64,000 bases of DNA from Heloderma charlesbogerti (lineage: Eukaryota > Chordata > Lepidosauria > Squamata > Helodermatidae). A model generated the notes under the pieces. It saw nothing but the letters and a program-made list of their open reading frames with translations. It ran no database searches and was not told the origin of the DNA. The position numbers were made by a program, and so were the translations under genes. Positions 55,346 through 64,000 of this stretch are shown piece by piece. The DNA is taken from positions 372,001-436,000 of the forward strand of contig JANEZZ010002704.1 in NCBI GenBank assembly GCA_026122225.1. Reading direction: 5' to 3'. Within the stretch, counting starts at the first letter, position 1; the number at the start of each line of letters is the position of its first letter.

Positions 55346-55876
55346 TGACTCTCATCATAAAATAACTTTAATTTCCCCCCCTTATTTTTCCAGGACTGAT
55401 TTTCCCAGAAAAAGATCAGCAAGTACATTTTTACAATGCATAACCACTAGTGAATTTCAGTATTTAATTGGCTATGCCTCAGAAGCCCCATGCAGGCATT
55501 TTGCCTGCTTGCTTGTGGGGCAAAACGGTGGAGGGGGACATTGGCAGGCACATCCGTCCCACTCTGAATGTCCCTACATACCCAGCTGTCATGTGTGAAA
55601 GGCTGTAAAGGGCTCTGTAAGTGCATTCAGCTGAATGTGCTTACACAGCTCCCATGGTCGCAAAACCTGCCCCATCAGAGTTTAGGATAATGGGAACTCT
55701 GTAAGCGCGCCCACATCCCCCACCCCACTTTTGCCCTATATGTGAGTAGGCGAACACCTGCGTAGGACTAGAAATGGTCTTTTCTCAGGAGCAATGATTA
55801 TTCTTGATTCAAGACCAAATAATCATATTTTGATCATTGCCCCACATTTCTTCATTTCATTGACCTCTTTCGCTGT

Positions 55877-56660
55877 CAGGGGTGGCCCAAGACATTTTGC
55901 TGCTTGGGGCAAACACCGGGGCAGACACCCCAACACCGCCCCCAAGGGTTCTTCCCGAGGAGGCTTTAATACTGCGCAATCGCTCTGCCTTATTCATAGA
56001 ATTTTACAGGGAGCCCAGACAACGTCTCCAGTTTGTGACCCCTTCTTGTTTTCCCACCACTTCTTCTGACATTTTTCTTATTAGAAAAAAAAATCTGTTA
56101 AGGAGGGGAAAAAATGGAATAGGTGCACAATGCCTTCGGCTTGGTAGCACTAGGAGGTTTCCATCTGGAAGCACCTGTCAAGGTAAATAGTACCCAAGGC
56201 CCCATGCCAGCTGGGGAATACTCAGAACTGTAGGACTTTTTTCTGTCTAAACATCCGTAGGATTGCACCTTACGTTACTTCAGCACCTGAGGCAGAAAAC
56301 CCCACAAGCACCTCTCCCCTCCTTAGCAGTAAAAACAGAAACATAATAAAATAAGTCACAGTTTCCTGCTTGTTCATGGTCATGGCACCCAAAATCAGCT
56401 GCCTCAGGCAGCCGCCTCACTAGTAGAGGTTGGTGGCTCTGATTTCAGTGGGGCTGTGCATCCATTCTGCGTTTTAGTCAGAACCAGCCAGAACTCTAAA
56501 GGAGCTATCCAAGGTGCTGAACCTATAGGCTTTAGCACCTTGGACAGCTCCTTTAGAGTTCTGGCTGGTTCTGTCTAAACCCAGAATGGATTTACAGCCC
56601 CACTGAAATCGGAGCCACCAGCCTCCACTACGCCTCACTGTTTAATGATAAGGCTGGGGG
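55877..56660. mobile_element. Possible DNA element hosting other repeats
   Basis: Begins 'caggggtggcccaagac', a hAT-like terminus. Includes a fragment of the 'ggtgcttccaga' family (55,990-56,175), a half copy of the 14.63-kb foldback (56,230-56,270) and the foldback at 56,421. The right terminus is not clear. Confidence 0.35.
56421..56630. mobile_element. 210-bp foldback transposon with perfect 8-bp TSD
   Basis: Almost the whole unit is one inverted repeat. Left arm 'tagtagaggttggtggctct', 'gatttcagtggggctgt' and 'gaaccagccagaactctaaa' pair with the right arm at about 90 percent over some 105 bp. The exact 8-mer 'cgcctcac' lies on both sides (56,413-56,420 and 56,631-56,638), as in hAT-type MITEs. 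No coding capacity. Confidence 0.92.
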
Positions 56661-57127
56661 TGGAGGGGGTGGGTAGTTTCTGTAAGTTAAATATCGGTCT
56701 CAAAGTATACTGACCTCAACCTTTTCCACCATTTTCTTGAAACGTGCTCTTGGCTGCCCTTCTCTTTCTTATTTTAATTCTTTCTCCAGACACCCATTAC
56801 TCTTCGTAATTTTTAAAGCTCTCTGTGTGTTTTTTTACTTGCCATTATATTTAACAGCCTATTTCTTTTTCACATAAGTAGGGCCTCATATCTCCCCAGG
56901 CAGTTGTGGGAGGGGAGGCTGCTTGAAGTCTACATGGCTTCTTATTACTCAATGGATCTCCCGTTAGGAAACCACTTTATATGTGCTAATATATAGATTA
57001 TCACGTATAGTAAGGAGCAATGGGTCATGCGCATCCACATCAGGAGCAGGTTCTGCGATAGGTGTGGGCTGCTTCACACACTACATAGCAACAAGGCCTA
57101 TTTAATCTGTTTCTTCCATGGAGTTCT

Positions 57128-57798
57128 GGGCCCCATGTACACGAGCCTTTTACTCTGGGGCAGCTGTGAGTCGAGGTCCCGCAGGACAGACGACTTCGTA
57201 TTTTGCGGTGGGCGTGTTGTAGGCATGCATAGTGCTTGTGTCACTCTGTGACGCCCCTTTACTTCCCCCATCCCTTCACAGCTGCGTAGTTACAGAGGCA
57301 CAGAGGCGGTTTCAGTTATTTAATCACACTTTCGCACATTTTTGCAGCATCGTATCTTTGCAATGGTTGCTTTTGGACTCAGTGCCCAAGGGCTTGGGCA
57401 GTCTTGGGGGAGGACCAACTTCGCTCCGGCCACCATTTTGGAGTGATAGGTAGGCATGTACCGCTCATGCTTGTGAGTGCAAACCATCGCGAGAGTCTTG
57501 GGCTGGGGAACTGACAAACATGGCATGGAAATGAAGGAGCGCAAAACACCTTTTACCTAACGAGGGATGGAAAGACACAGCAGAAGCCCTAAAATACAAA
57601 ACAGCCCCTGAAGTGTTGCACCCCCGCACTCACGGGACTGCACAGCTGTGCATTAAAGTATAATGGCCAAAGAAAAGGGCACGGCAGAGTCTGTTAGGGA
57701 AGCCCGCAGTAAATCACAGCAGAAGCTAATTCAAAGCTGAAATGCTGCGCAGTTGCGACGGAGTGAAGGGTGAAAGCGGTGCCATGTAGATGGGGCCT
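57128..57798 (+). mobile_element. DNA-transposon family 'ggccccatctacac', copy 2
   Basis: Ends 'gggccccatgtacacgagcc' and 'gccatgtagatggggcc'. Shares with copy 3 'ggcgtgttgtaggcatgc', 'gtcactctgtgac', 'cgagagtcttgggctgggga' and 'gaaatgctgcgcagttgcga'. No transposase frame; matching small frames in both copies only reflect shared DNA. Confidence 0.82.
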
Positions 57799-57815
57799 TG
57801 GATGGGCCGTACATG

Positions 57816-58052
57816 GTCCACCTCCCTTCCATTTTATTGTCACAACAGCCCTGTTAGGCTAAGAGTCAGTGACTGGCCCAAAGTCACCCAGTGAGCTTCA
57901 TGGCCCAGTGAGGACTAGAACCCAAGTCTCCCCAGACCCAGTACAACACTCTAACTGCTATACCACACTACACCCTTCCCACTGAGTGGGGATTTTAATG
58001 AGGATCTCCCCAGTCTGAGTCTGACACTCTAACCACTACACCACACTGGCAT
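57816..58052 (-). mobile_element. tRNA-derived SINE (family 1) with doubled head
   Basis: Inverted body ('cctcccttccattttattgt', 'ggcccaaagtcacccagtga') is followed by two successive inverted heads: 'acactctaactgctatacca' at about 57,948 and 'acactctaaccactacacca' at about 58,025. The element therefore has two tRNA-like promoters in tandem. Confidence 0.75.
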
Positions 58053-58168
58053 GCCTCAATATTATGTACCGATATCAGGAAACCGCAGCCAGTCCTGGCC
58101 TTGTACAAGGCATGGGTTTTCAAACACCCACGTTTGTTACATTTACATTATTAGATGTGCACACACAC

Positions 58169-58392
58169 AAAGCCAGTGTGGTGTAGGAGTTAGAGTGTTG
58201 GACTGGGGCTCAGGAGACCCGGGTTCAAGTCCCTACTTGGCCATGAAACTGACTGGGTGACTTCGGGCCAGTCACTCATTTTCATCCTAACCTACCTCAC
58301 AGGGTTGTTGTGAGGATAAAATGGAGTGGAGGAAGATCATGTATGCCATATCAGGCTCCTCGGAGGAAAGGCAGGATATAAATAAATAACAA
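58169..58392 (+). mobile_element. tRNA-derived SINE (family 1), reference copy
   Basis: Head 'gtgtggtgtaggagttagag' (A box), 'cgggttcaagtccc' (B box), body 'ctgggtgacttcgggccagt' and 'ctcacagggttgttgtgagg', tail 'ggcaggatataaataaataa'. It has the only nearly complete plus-strand order in the window and serves as the reference for the other copies. Confidence 0.88.
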
Positions 58393-58821
58393 ATGAATTA
58401 AATCCCAACCTTTGGTGTCAGCCCCCATGGGACTATAGTATAACCACCTATTGGATTACATAAACTGGCTTCTTCTCTCTAGAGTTTTTTTGTACAGCCT
58501 GGCAGATTACAGTGATGTTGAAGAATGGTCTCCTAATTAATGGACTCCAGCGGCTAGTGGCAGTTCTCAGGTCTTGCCTGGGTGGGAATGAATGGAACAG
58601 TCTGTGTAGTTTGAATCAGACCAGAGAGAGAGAAAAATGACAGCATTTCCAAGCCTTTGGAGGTTACTGGCAGTTCTCTTCAAAGCCTCAGGTGAGCCAC
58701 AGTTGGTTTGGGGCTGATGCTACTTTGGGAGGAGCCCTGCCTGCCTTGCACATTAAATACCTGCTCTATCTGTACATTTTTAGATAAATAAACATCAGAA
58801 AACAACAGGCCTTCACATCCA

Positions 58822-59648
58822 GGGCCCCATCTACACCAGGCTTTTACTCCAGGGTGGGTGTGAGTCGAGGTCCCTCGTGATAGATGACACAATTGCGACT
58901 TTGCAGCATCTGTGGTTTTCACCCGGAAAAAGCAGAGTTCCAAGGAGTCGTTTTACAGCGATTTGGGGGGTTTGCTGCGGGTTCCCCTGCAGTTGTGAGC
59001 CATCTGTTCCTTCCCTGAACTGACTTTGCATCTTACAGTGGGTGTGTTGTAGGCATGCGTAGTGCCTGCGTCACTCTGTGATACCCCTTTACTCCCCCAT
59101 CCCTTCGCAGCTGTGCGGTTACAGAAGCACAGAGGGGCATTTTCATCTATTTAATCACAGTTTTGCACAGTTTTGCAGCTTTGTATCTTTGCAACGGTTG
59201 TGGACTGAGTACCCAAGGGCTGGTGGGGGGGATCTTGGGGGAGGACCAACATCGCTCCAGCCACCATTTTAGAGCACTGGCTAGGCACGTAGCGCTCACG
59301 CTTGTGAGTGCGAACCATCGCAAGAGTCTTGGGCTGGGGAACTGACAAACTGATGGTGTGGAAATGAAGGCGCACAAAACACTCACTTTTTACCTAAAAA
59401 GGGACGGAAAGACACAGCAGAGCCCCTCAAATACAAAACAGCCACTGAACTGTCGCACCCCCACGCTCATGGGACTGCACAGCTGCGCATTTCAGTAAAA
59501 TGGCCAAAAAAAGAGAGGGCATGGAAAGTCTGTAAGGGAAGTGAACAGTACATCGCGAGTGTATCACAGGGCATGCTGACTCGAAGCTGAAACGCTGCGC
59601 AGTTGTAACAGGGTGGGGGGTCAAAGCAGTGCCATATAGATGCGGCCC
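58822..59648 (+). mobile_element. DNA-transposon family 'ggccccatctacac', copy 3
   Basis: Ends 'gggccccatctacacc' and 'gccatatagatgcggccc' are inverted repeats. It includes the segment 'gtggttttcacccgg' and 'gtcgttttacagcgattt' that copy 2 lacks but copy 1 has (inverted, at 41.35 kb), so copy 2 carries an internal deletion. Confidence 0.85.
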
Positions 59649-60197
59649 AGGCTTTTCTCTGTCACAGTAACTTGCACTGGCAAATGTGGCATGAGCACTC
59701 CCCACCCCTGACACAGCTCATGACGACTGTGTGGAAATGATGACCATATTTAGCATTTCTATCTCAATGCTATGCAGCCAAATGGTTACATCACAGAGGG
59801 CAAGAAAAGGCCACTGAGAATGAGGTCAAATGTGGCCAATTTCATAGCACAAGTGAACATTTCCACAAGGGCTACTGAAAACTAATCGAAAAGGGCAGCT
59901 TTTTTTCTTTTCTTTTGGCACTGATGCAAGCAGTTGCCGCTCAGCGCAAGCCAGAGGCCAAAGAACTAAGACAGAAGCAGCAGCCAAGCAAAGACAATGT
60001 ATAACACACTCACTAAAATAAACCAAAATTTTGGTTACAGAGTCTGTGTATTTTCTTGAATAATCAGGATGCTATTAAAACAGAGCCCCTGTCGCATGGA
60101 AGCATTTCTCCAGCCACAGCCACACCACTGCAGTAATGTAGGAAGCTGCCCTCACAGATCTTCCAGCTGAAAATCCGGTATACTGTATGCCCCGCTG
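59649..60197. other. No recognisable feature
   Basis: Ordinary sequence. Confidence 0.4.
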
Positions 60198-60375
60198 GAG
60201 CTGCTTCCAGATGAAGTTTTTATAGTGCAGTCGCCCTATGGAATGTTTACAGGGGGTCCAGGCATCGTCATCTTCCATTTATAACCCTCCAATATTTTCC
60301 CAAAGCTTTGTCTGTCTTTTTTCTTAGCGCATAAAATATGTTAAGGCAGGAAAGACCAGAAGAGCTGCACAAAAT
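60198..60375. mobile_element. Fragment of the 'ggtgcttccaga' DNA element
   Basis: 'ctgcttccagatgaagtttt' to 'gttaaggcaggaaaga', colinear with the left end at 44,062 and the tail of the copy at 55,990-56,175 ('tttacagggggtccagg', 'aatattttccc'). The right end is missing. Confidence 0.5.
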
Positions 60376-60447
60376 TTTTGTGAACCGCCCAGAGAGCTTC
60401 GGCTATTGGGCGGTATAGAAATGAAATGAATAAATAAATAAATAAAT
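60376..60447 (+). mobile_element. L2-type LINE 3' tail
   Basis: 'gtgaaccgcccagagagctt', 'cggctattgggcggtataga' and (AAAT)n. This is the cleanest copy of the tail motif in the window. Confidence 0.75.
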
Positions 60448-60741
60448 GTCTTAGGACTGGTTGCTCCAGAAGTCTCCTCAGTGCTCTTAAATCAATGTCT
60501 TATGAAATTAGGTTCCAGGTCTTCTTTGTCAGCCATCCTGTGACTCACAGGTACATATATAGATAAGAGCAGAAGTCTTAGTGAGTTTAGCTGTTAATCA
60601 TTTGGGGCATATTTGCAAAGCTGTAGTAAGCAAGTACAGGACCACACAGAGTTCAGGATTATGTGTCCTCTGTGCGTGTGTGCTTAATAGTGGCATGCTG
60701 TGGTTCACTAACACCACAAAATGTCTTGGCCTTGTCCCTAG

Positions 60742-60965
60742 GGTGGCCCTGTGTCCTCTTTTACAGAGGACACTCCTCTGTTTGAAGAGCTGCCAGAAAA
60801 CTGTCCTCTATTTTGAAGACATCCTCTACTGGAAGAGCTGCCCAGTCCTGTATAAAGATAAAGAACCATGAGAAGGCAGAGCTGGGCCTTGAAGCTGCCC
60901 ATCAGCAGCACATGGGCAGCAGGCTGAGCAAGCAGGCTCGCGGGTCACCTGGTCGCAGTCTTCCC
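60742..60965 (+). mobile_element. Unclassified repeat pair, copy 2
   Basis: Reverse complement of 38,809-39,031, beginning 'agggtggccctgtgtcctct' and ending 'gggtcacctggtcgcagtct'. Internal imperfect duplications of 'gaagagctgcc' occur. Confidence 0.6.
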
Positions 60966-62764
60966 CACTATGGTGAGATGTACTGCATTTCTATTAAATC
61001 ATCATTTTTATCTCTAAATTTACATCTAAACATATAAATTAGCATATGCAAAATGTATGCACAATGGTGTTATCTTTTGTCCTCTTTTTTAGTGATTCAT
61101 AAGTGGCTACTCTACTCACAAAACAGAAGCAGGCAGGGGCAGGCCCATCCATAGAGGTGAACTAGGCAGGCACCTCGGGCACCAAGTTAAGTGGGGTGCC
61201 CAATATGAGGGGGGGGGGAATACAAATTAAAACAAACAAAATAGCAAAGAAGTCACTATTTCAATTCGAGTGTGCATACAGAAGGAATATGACAGAGGCT
61301 GTGTAGGTGAGCAAGGGAATGACTGGGGATGGTGGGGTTAAGTCAGGCCGCCCGCCTGCCCACACGCCTGCCTTTGGGACCCAGTCCTCCCTCAGGCGAT
61401 GCGGGATATCCTCTTCTTCTGCTGCTGCTCCCAGTTGGAGGCAGGGAGTGAGAGGTCCCCCCCACGCCAATAGCAGCCACTTCCTTTGCCCTCGGAGGGC
61501 TGAGCCTAGGTGTGGTGGCATCTTGTTGGCCATATTGCCCCGAGGATGCAACCGTGAGCCTTCTTCCAGGGACCCTTCTTCCTGGCCTGTGGTTATCTCC
61601 TTTGTTGTTTTTATCAGACCTTCTGTGCTGATACAGTGCTTAGTTAAAAAAAGAAAAAAGAAAAAAAGATTTGGGGTGCATTTTATTATAAATAATAATA
61701 TTTCGGCTTCCGAACGTGCAGGTGGTGGTGGGGTGTTGCCTCCTCATTAAATGGAAAATAGGGGCGAAATGTTTCCTCAGCCTAGATCTGCCCTTGGGGT
61801 TTGGGGGCAGGGGCACCAAGGGCACGGTTCGCCTTGGGTGTCAGTTGCTGGCAGCTAGTCTAGGTCTCCCCCTGGAAGCAGGTCCTCATTTAGCAGAGGG
61901 CAATGAGATTTGTGAGTGCTGCTGAGCTCCACTAGCCATCAGGCAGCAGTCCATCATGGACTGCCGTCTAATTTCTGCCCCCATTTGAGCTCATAGATAC
62001 AGGAATAGGATGAAAGGCGATGGCTCTTGTAACTGCATGAGTGTGGAGACAATATTCTAAAATAGCATCAAGGAACTTCTGACAACTACAGTGATCAAAA
62101 AGCTCCCCCATGATGTGAAAGAAGCTCACATACAATGAGAAAAAATGATTGTGATTTAAAAAAAAACCCCAACATTTGGATTGTTGTTCAGGAACTGAAA
62201 TTAACGATTCAAATGGAAATGGAGATGAGGCATGCAAATATAAAAAGGTACAGAGAGCATGAAAGGGAAGAAACAGTTGTATTTCATCAGTTTACAAATG
62301 ATATAGTATTGTTGAGCATCAGGAGTGACAGTTCTACCAAGGGAATTACCCAATGGGAGCAAGTGGATAAGGGGATGAAAAGTCATTATAGCAGGATGCA
62401 CTGAAAGATTTGTCAAACAGGTAGGAAGAGAACCAACAGGGAAGGGTGTCAGAAAATGAGAGATAACAGTGCAATCACAATGCCACCCCACAGTCCTTAA
62501 CTATTCACACACATGCACACATGAGCGCACACACACACACGCGCGCACACACACACACGATGGTAACAGAGTGAAACTCTTTGTGCAATCTATAACAATA
62601 AAAGAAGATGTCTGTCTGTCTGTCCATCTGTCCGTCAGTGCCAAAGTACCAAGATCATGAATCCTAGGTACTTGAAACTTGGCATGCCTACTAAGGGGAA
62701 CCTGAGGGTGTGCACCTCAGGGTTATTTTGTTTTTTAAACATATTGATTAATTTTAATTAATTT
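60966..62764. other. No recognisable gene; low-complexity patches
   Basis: Poly-G at 61,209-61,219, (CA/CG)n at 62,510-62,558, and (TGTC)n at 62,607-62,640 in a stretch 'ccaagatcatgaatcctagg' that reads like a dispersed repeat. The 61,307-61,750 frame (147 codons) has no recognisable motif. Confidence 0.4.
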
Positions 62765-63177
62765 AGGGTGCAGTCCCATATCTCTGTCTAGGGCACATAG
62801 GATAGTTCAGTTTCTGGAATCCAAGGCTGGAACAAGGGCTCTGATCTCGGAGCCCAGAAACCGGGCTCCCTGCCCTCTCCCCTGCCCCCTCATAGCTGGC
62901 ATGGCTCTTTCCATGCTGGCTACATCTCTGCACTTGAAATAGAACATGGAGGTGGCAAAAGGGGGATGGTCCTGGGGGCGGGGAGGAGACCATGGAAGCT
63001 GCTTTACACAGCTTCCTATGCACATCCCAGCCTCCCCAAAATCGCCGGTCTAGGGAAAATGTAGGGTGGCAGGAGCACAGAGGCAAGGATCACCTCCATG
63101 TTCCGGCCACCCTGCGTTGGATACTCAGCCACCTCTGACTTCGGAGGCTGTCGACTATCAAGATAGGATTGCGCCCT
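62765..63177. mobile_element. Foldback element, 'agggtgcaatcctat' ends
   Basis: Left end 'agggtgcagtcccat' and right end 'ataggattgcgccct' are inverted copies. Inner short hairpins include 'ctcggagcccagaaaccggg'-type arms. Same family of ends as 13,102 and 31,675; GC-richer than its surroundings. Confidence 0.65.
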
Positions 63178-63897
63178 CCAATGCGCTCATGTGGTTGAAG
63201 CCTGCAATAACATCTCCAGCCGCTAGGGGCAAACTTCCCTAACCAGCACATAACTTTGCAGTCAATTCAGTCTGAAGCTAGGGGAGATTAGTTATACCTG
63301 CCCCTTCCCTCTTGCTTCCCCTTCCTCCAAAAGGCTTAAACACTTTTGGCTAGCAAAGCCTTGATAAAATGACCAGAAATAACCCAAACCACATCTAGGC
63401 AAATATGGTCAAATATGGCATGATTGTTAGAATAAGACTGTCTCAATAACAGACAAACCTTTGTTTTGATTTCACACATGTGCACCTTAAAGGCAGATGA
63501 TATTGGGTAGGGAGGATCACTTCCTCCTGTGCCATTTCTCCAAGCTAGATCATCTCACTCAAAGCCTCGCTTGGGAAAAAATATAGGTGCAATACGTGCG
63601 CCTGTATTATTTCTGCTGGCTAATGGGAACTGGCGCCTAGCGTTATGGTGTTGAAGTAAAGCAACAACATAGTTGGGAGAGCCTGTCACTGATCTCCTTC
63701 TTCACATCTGTTTGGGCCCTCAGTAGAGGAAAAAATCTTGAGCAAGGTTGTGGTGGTGCTAGAGGTAACGTTGTAATGTCATGATTATTAACGCATTGAA
63801 AAGCTGATCAGTATTTATGATGTACACCACATTTTATTAGTACGTCTTTTCTCATTACTACAAATGATGACCCAAATATTGAAATAGTGTATTGCCA
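63178..63897. other. No recognisable feature
   Basis: Ordinary sequence. Confidence 0.4.
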
Positions 63898-63908
63898 GTC
63901 ATAAAACC

Positions 63909-63953
63909 TGGGGTCACGAAGAGTCGGACACGACTTAACGACTGAACAACAAC
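63909..63953 (+). mobile_element. 45-bp BovB 3' tail with 11-bp TSD
   Basis: 'tcacgaagagtcggacacga' and 'gactgaacaacaac' are the last bases of BovB (compare 4,763-4,800). The exact 11-mer 'gtcataaaacc' lies on both sides (63,898-63,908 and 63,954-63,964). The insertion is thus a complete retrotransposition event that copied only about 45 bases. It could equally come from a BovB-tailed SINE. Confidence 0.92.
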
Positions 63954-64000
63954 GTCATAAAACCAATTTATTTTTAAGAGCAGCATGTGCTTACCCATAA

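Noticed and set aside
57320..57544. Small frame conserved between two loci (also 59,151-59,375)
   Set aside because: The similarity reflects two copies of one non-coding transposon; synonymous-type conservation is not apparent and both frames are antisense to the element's ends.
61307..61750. 147-codon plus-strand frame
   Set aside because: No motif, runs into a poly-lysine stretch made by an A-rich run, and has no splice context.

Overview
The window reads as nuclear DNA of a squamate reptile (lizard or snake; family not determinable). The reason is the repeat content: a BovB (RTE-clade) LINE, L2- and CR1-clade LINE 3' ends, several tRNA-derived SINEs with LINE-like tails, a 5S-rRNA-headed SINE with a CR1-type tail, hammerhead-bearing repeats of the Penelope type, and many hAT-like and foldback DNA elements. 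There is no bacterial or organellar signature, no operon, no tRNA or rRNA gene, no CRISPR array, and no multi-exon host gene that I can recognise.

Layout. 1-4.8 kb: sparse sequence, then a 5'-truncated BovB copy (2,507-4,800) whose reverse transcriptase is still largely readable. 4.8-12 kb: mostly unremarkable AT-rich sequence with a few old repeats. 12-16 kb: a cluster of foldback (palindromic) elements and a SINE with a 13-bp target-site duplication (TSD). 17.5-18.6 kb: an L2 tail interrupted by the 5S SINE, followed by an inverted hammerhead-type repeat. 21-22.3 kb: a tRNA-Ala-type SINE split by a foldback element and by a CR1 tail. 23.96-25.56 kb and 27.4-27.85 kb: two CpG islands, the only likely host regulatory region. 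The first contains a minus-strand open frame with a fair Kozak context running into a consensus splice donor, so a gene probably starts here and is transcribed leftward; its identity is not clear. 30-39 kb: an L2 tail, foldback elements, and four hAT-like insertions whose boundaries are marked by exact or near-exact 8-bp TSDs, one nested inside another. 40-46 kb: a minus-strand copy of a 0.7-0.95 kb DNA-element family (two more copies at 57-59.6 kb), a CR1 LINE fragment, and hammerhead-type repeats. 47.3-53.5 kb: one minus-strand L2 LINE broken by a 4.1-kb hAT-like element with a perfect 8-bp TSD, a second L2 tail, and a Penelope-like insertion that carries a nearly intact hammerhead core. 55-64 kb: more foldbacks and SINEs, and a 45-bp BovB tail with an 11-bp TSD.

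How it fits together. The host contribution seems limited to the CpG-island promoter region. Nearly everything else identified is transposon debris, and the nesting gives a relative insertion order. The autonomous-type LINEs present (BovB, CR1, L2) have 3' ends matching several of the non-autonomous SINE and tail copies, as expected if they supplied the retrotransposition machinery. Family names are from recognition of motifs and translated similarity, not database searches.
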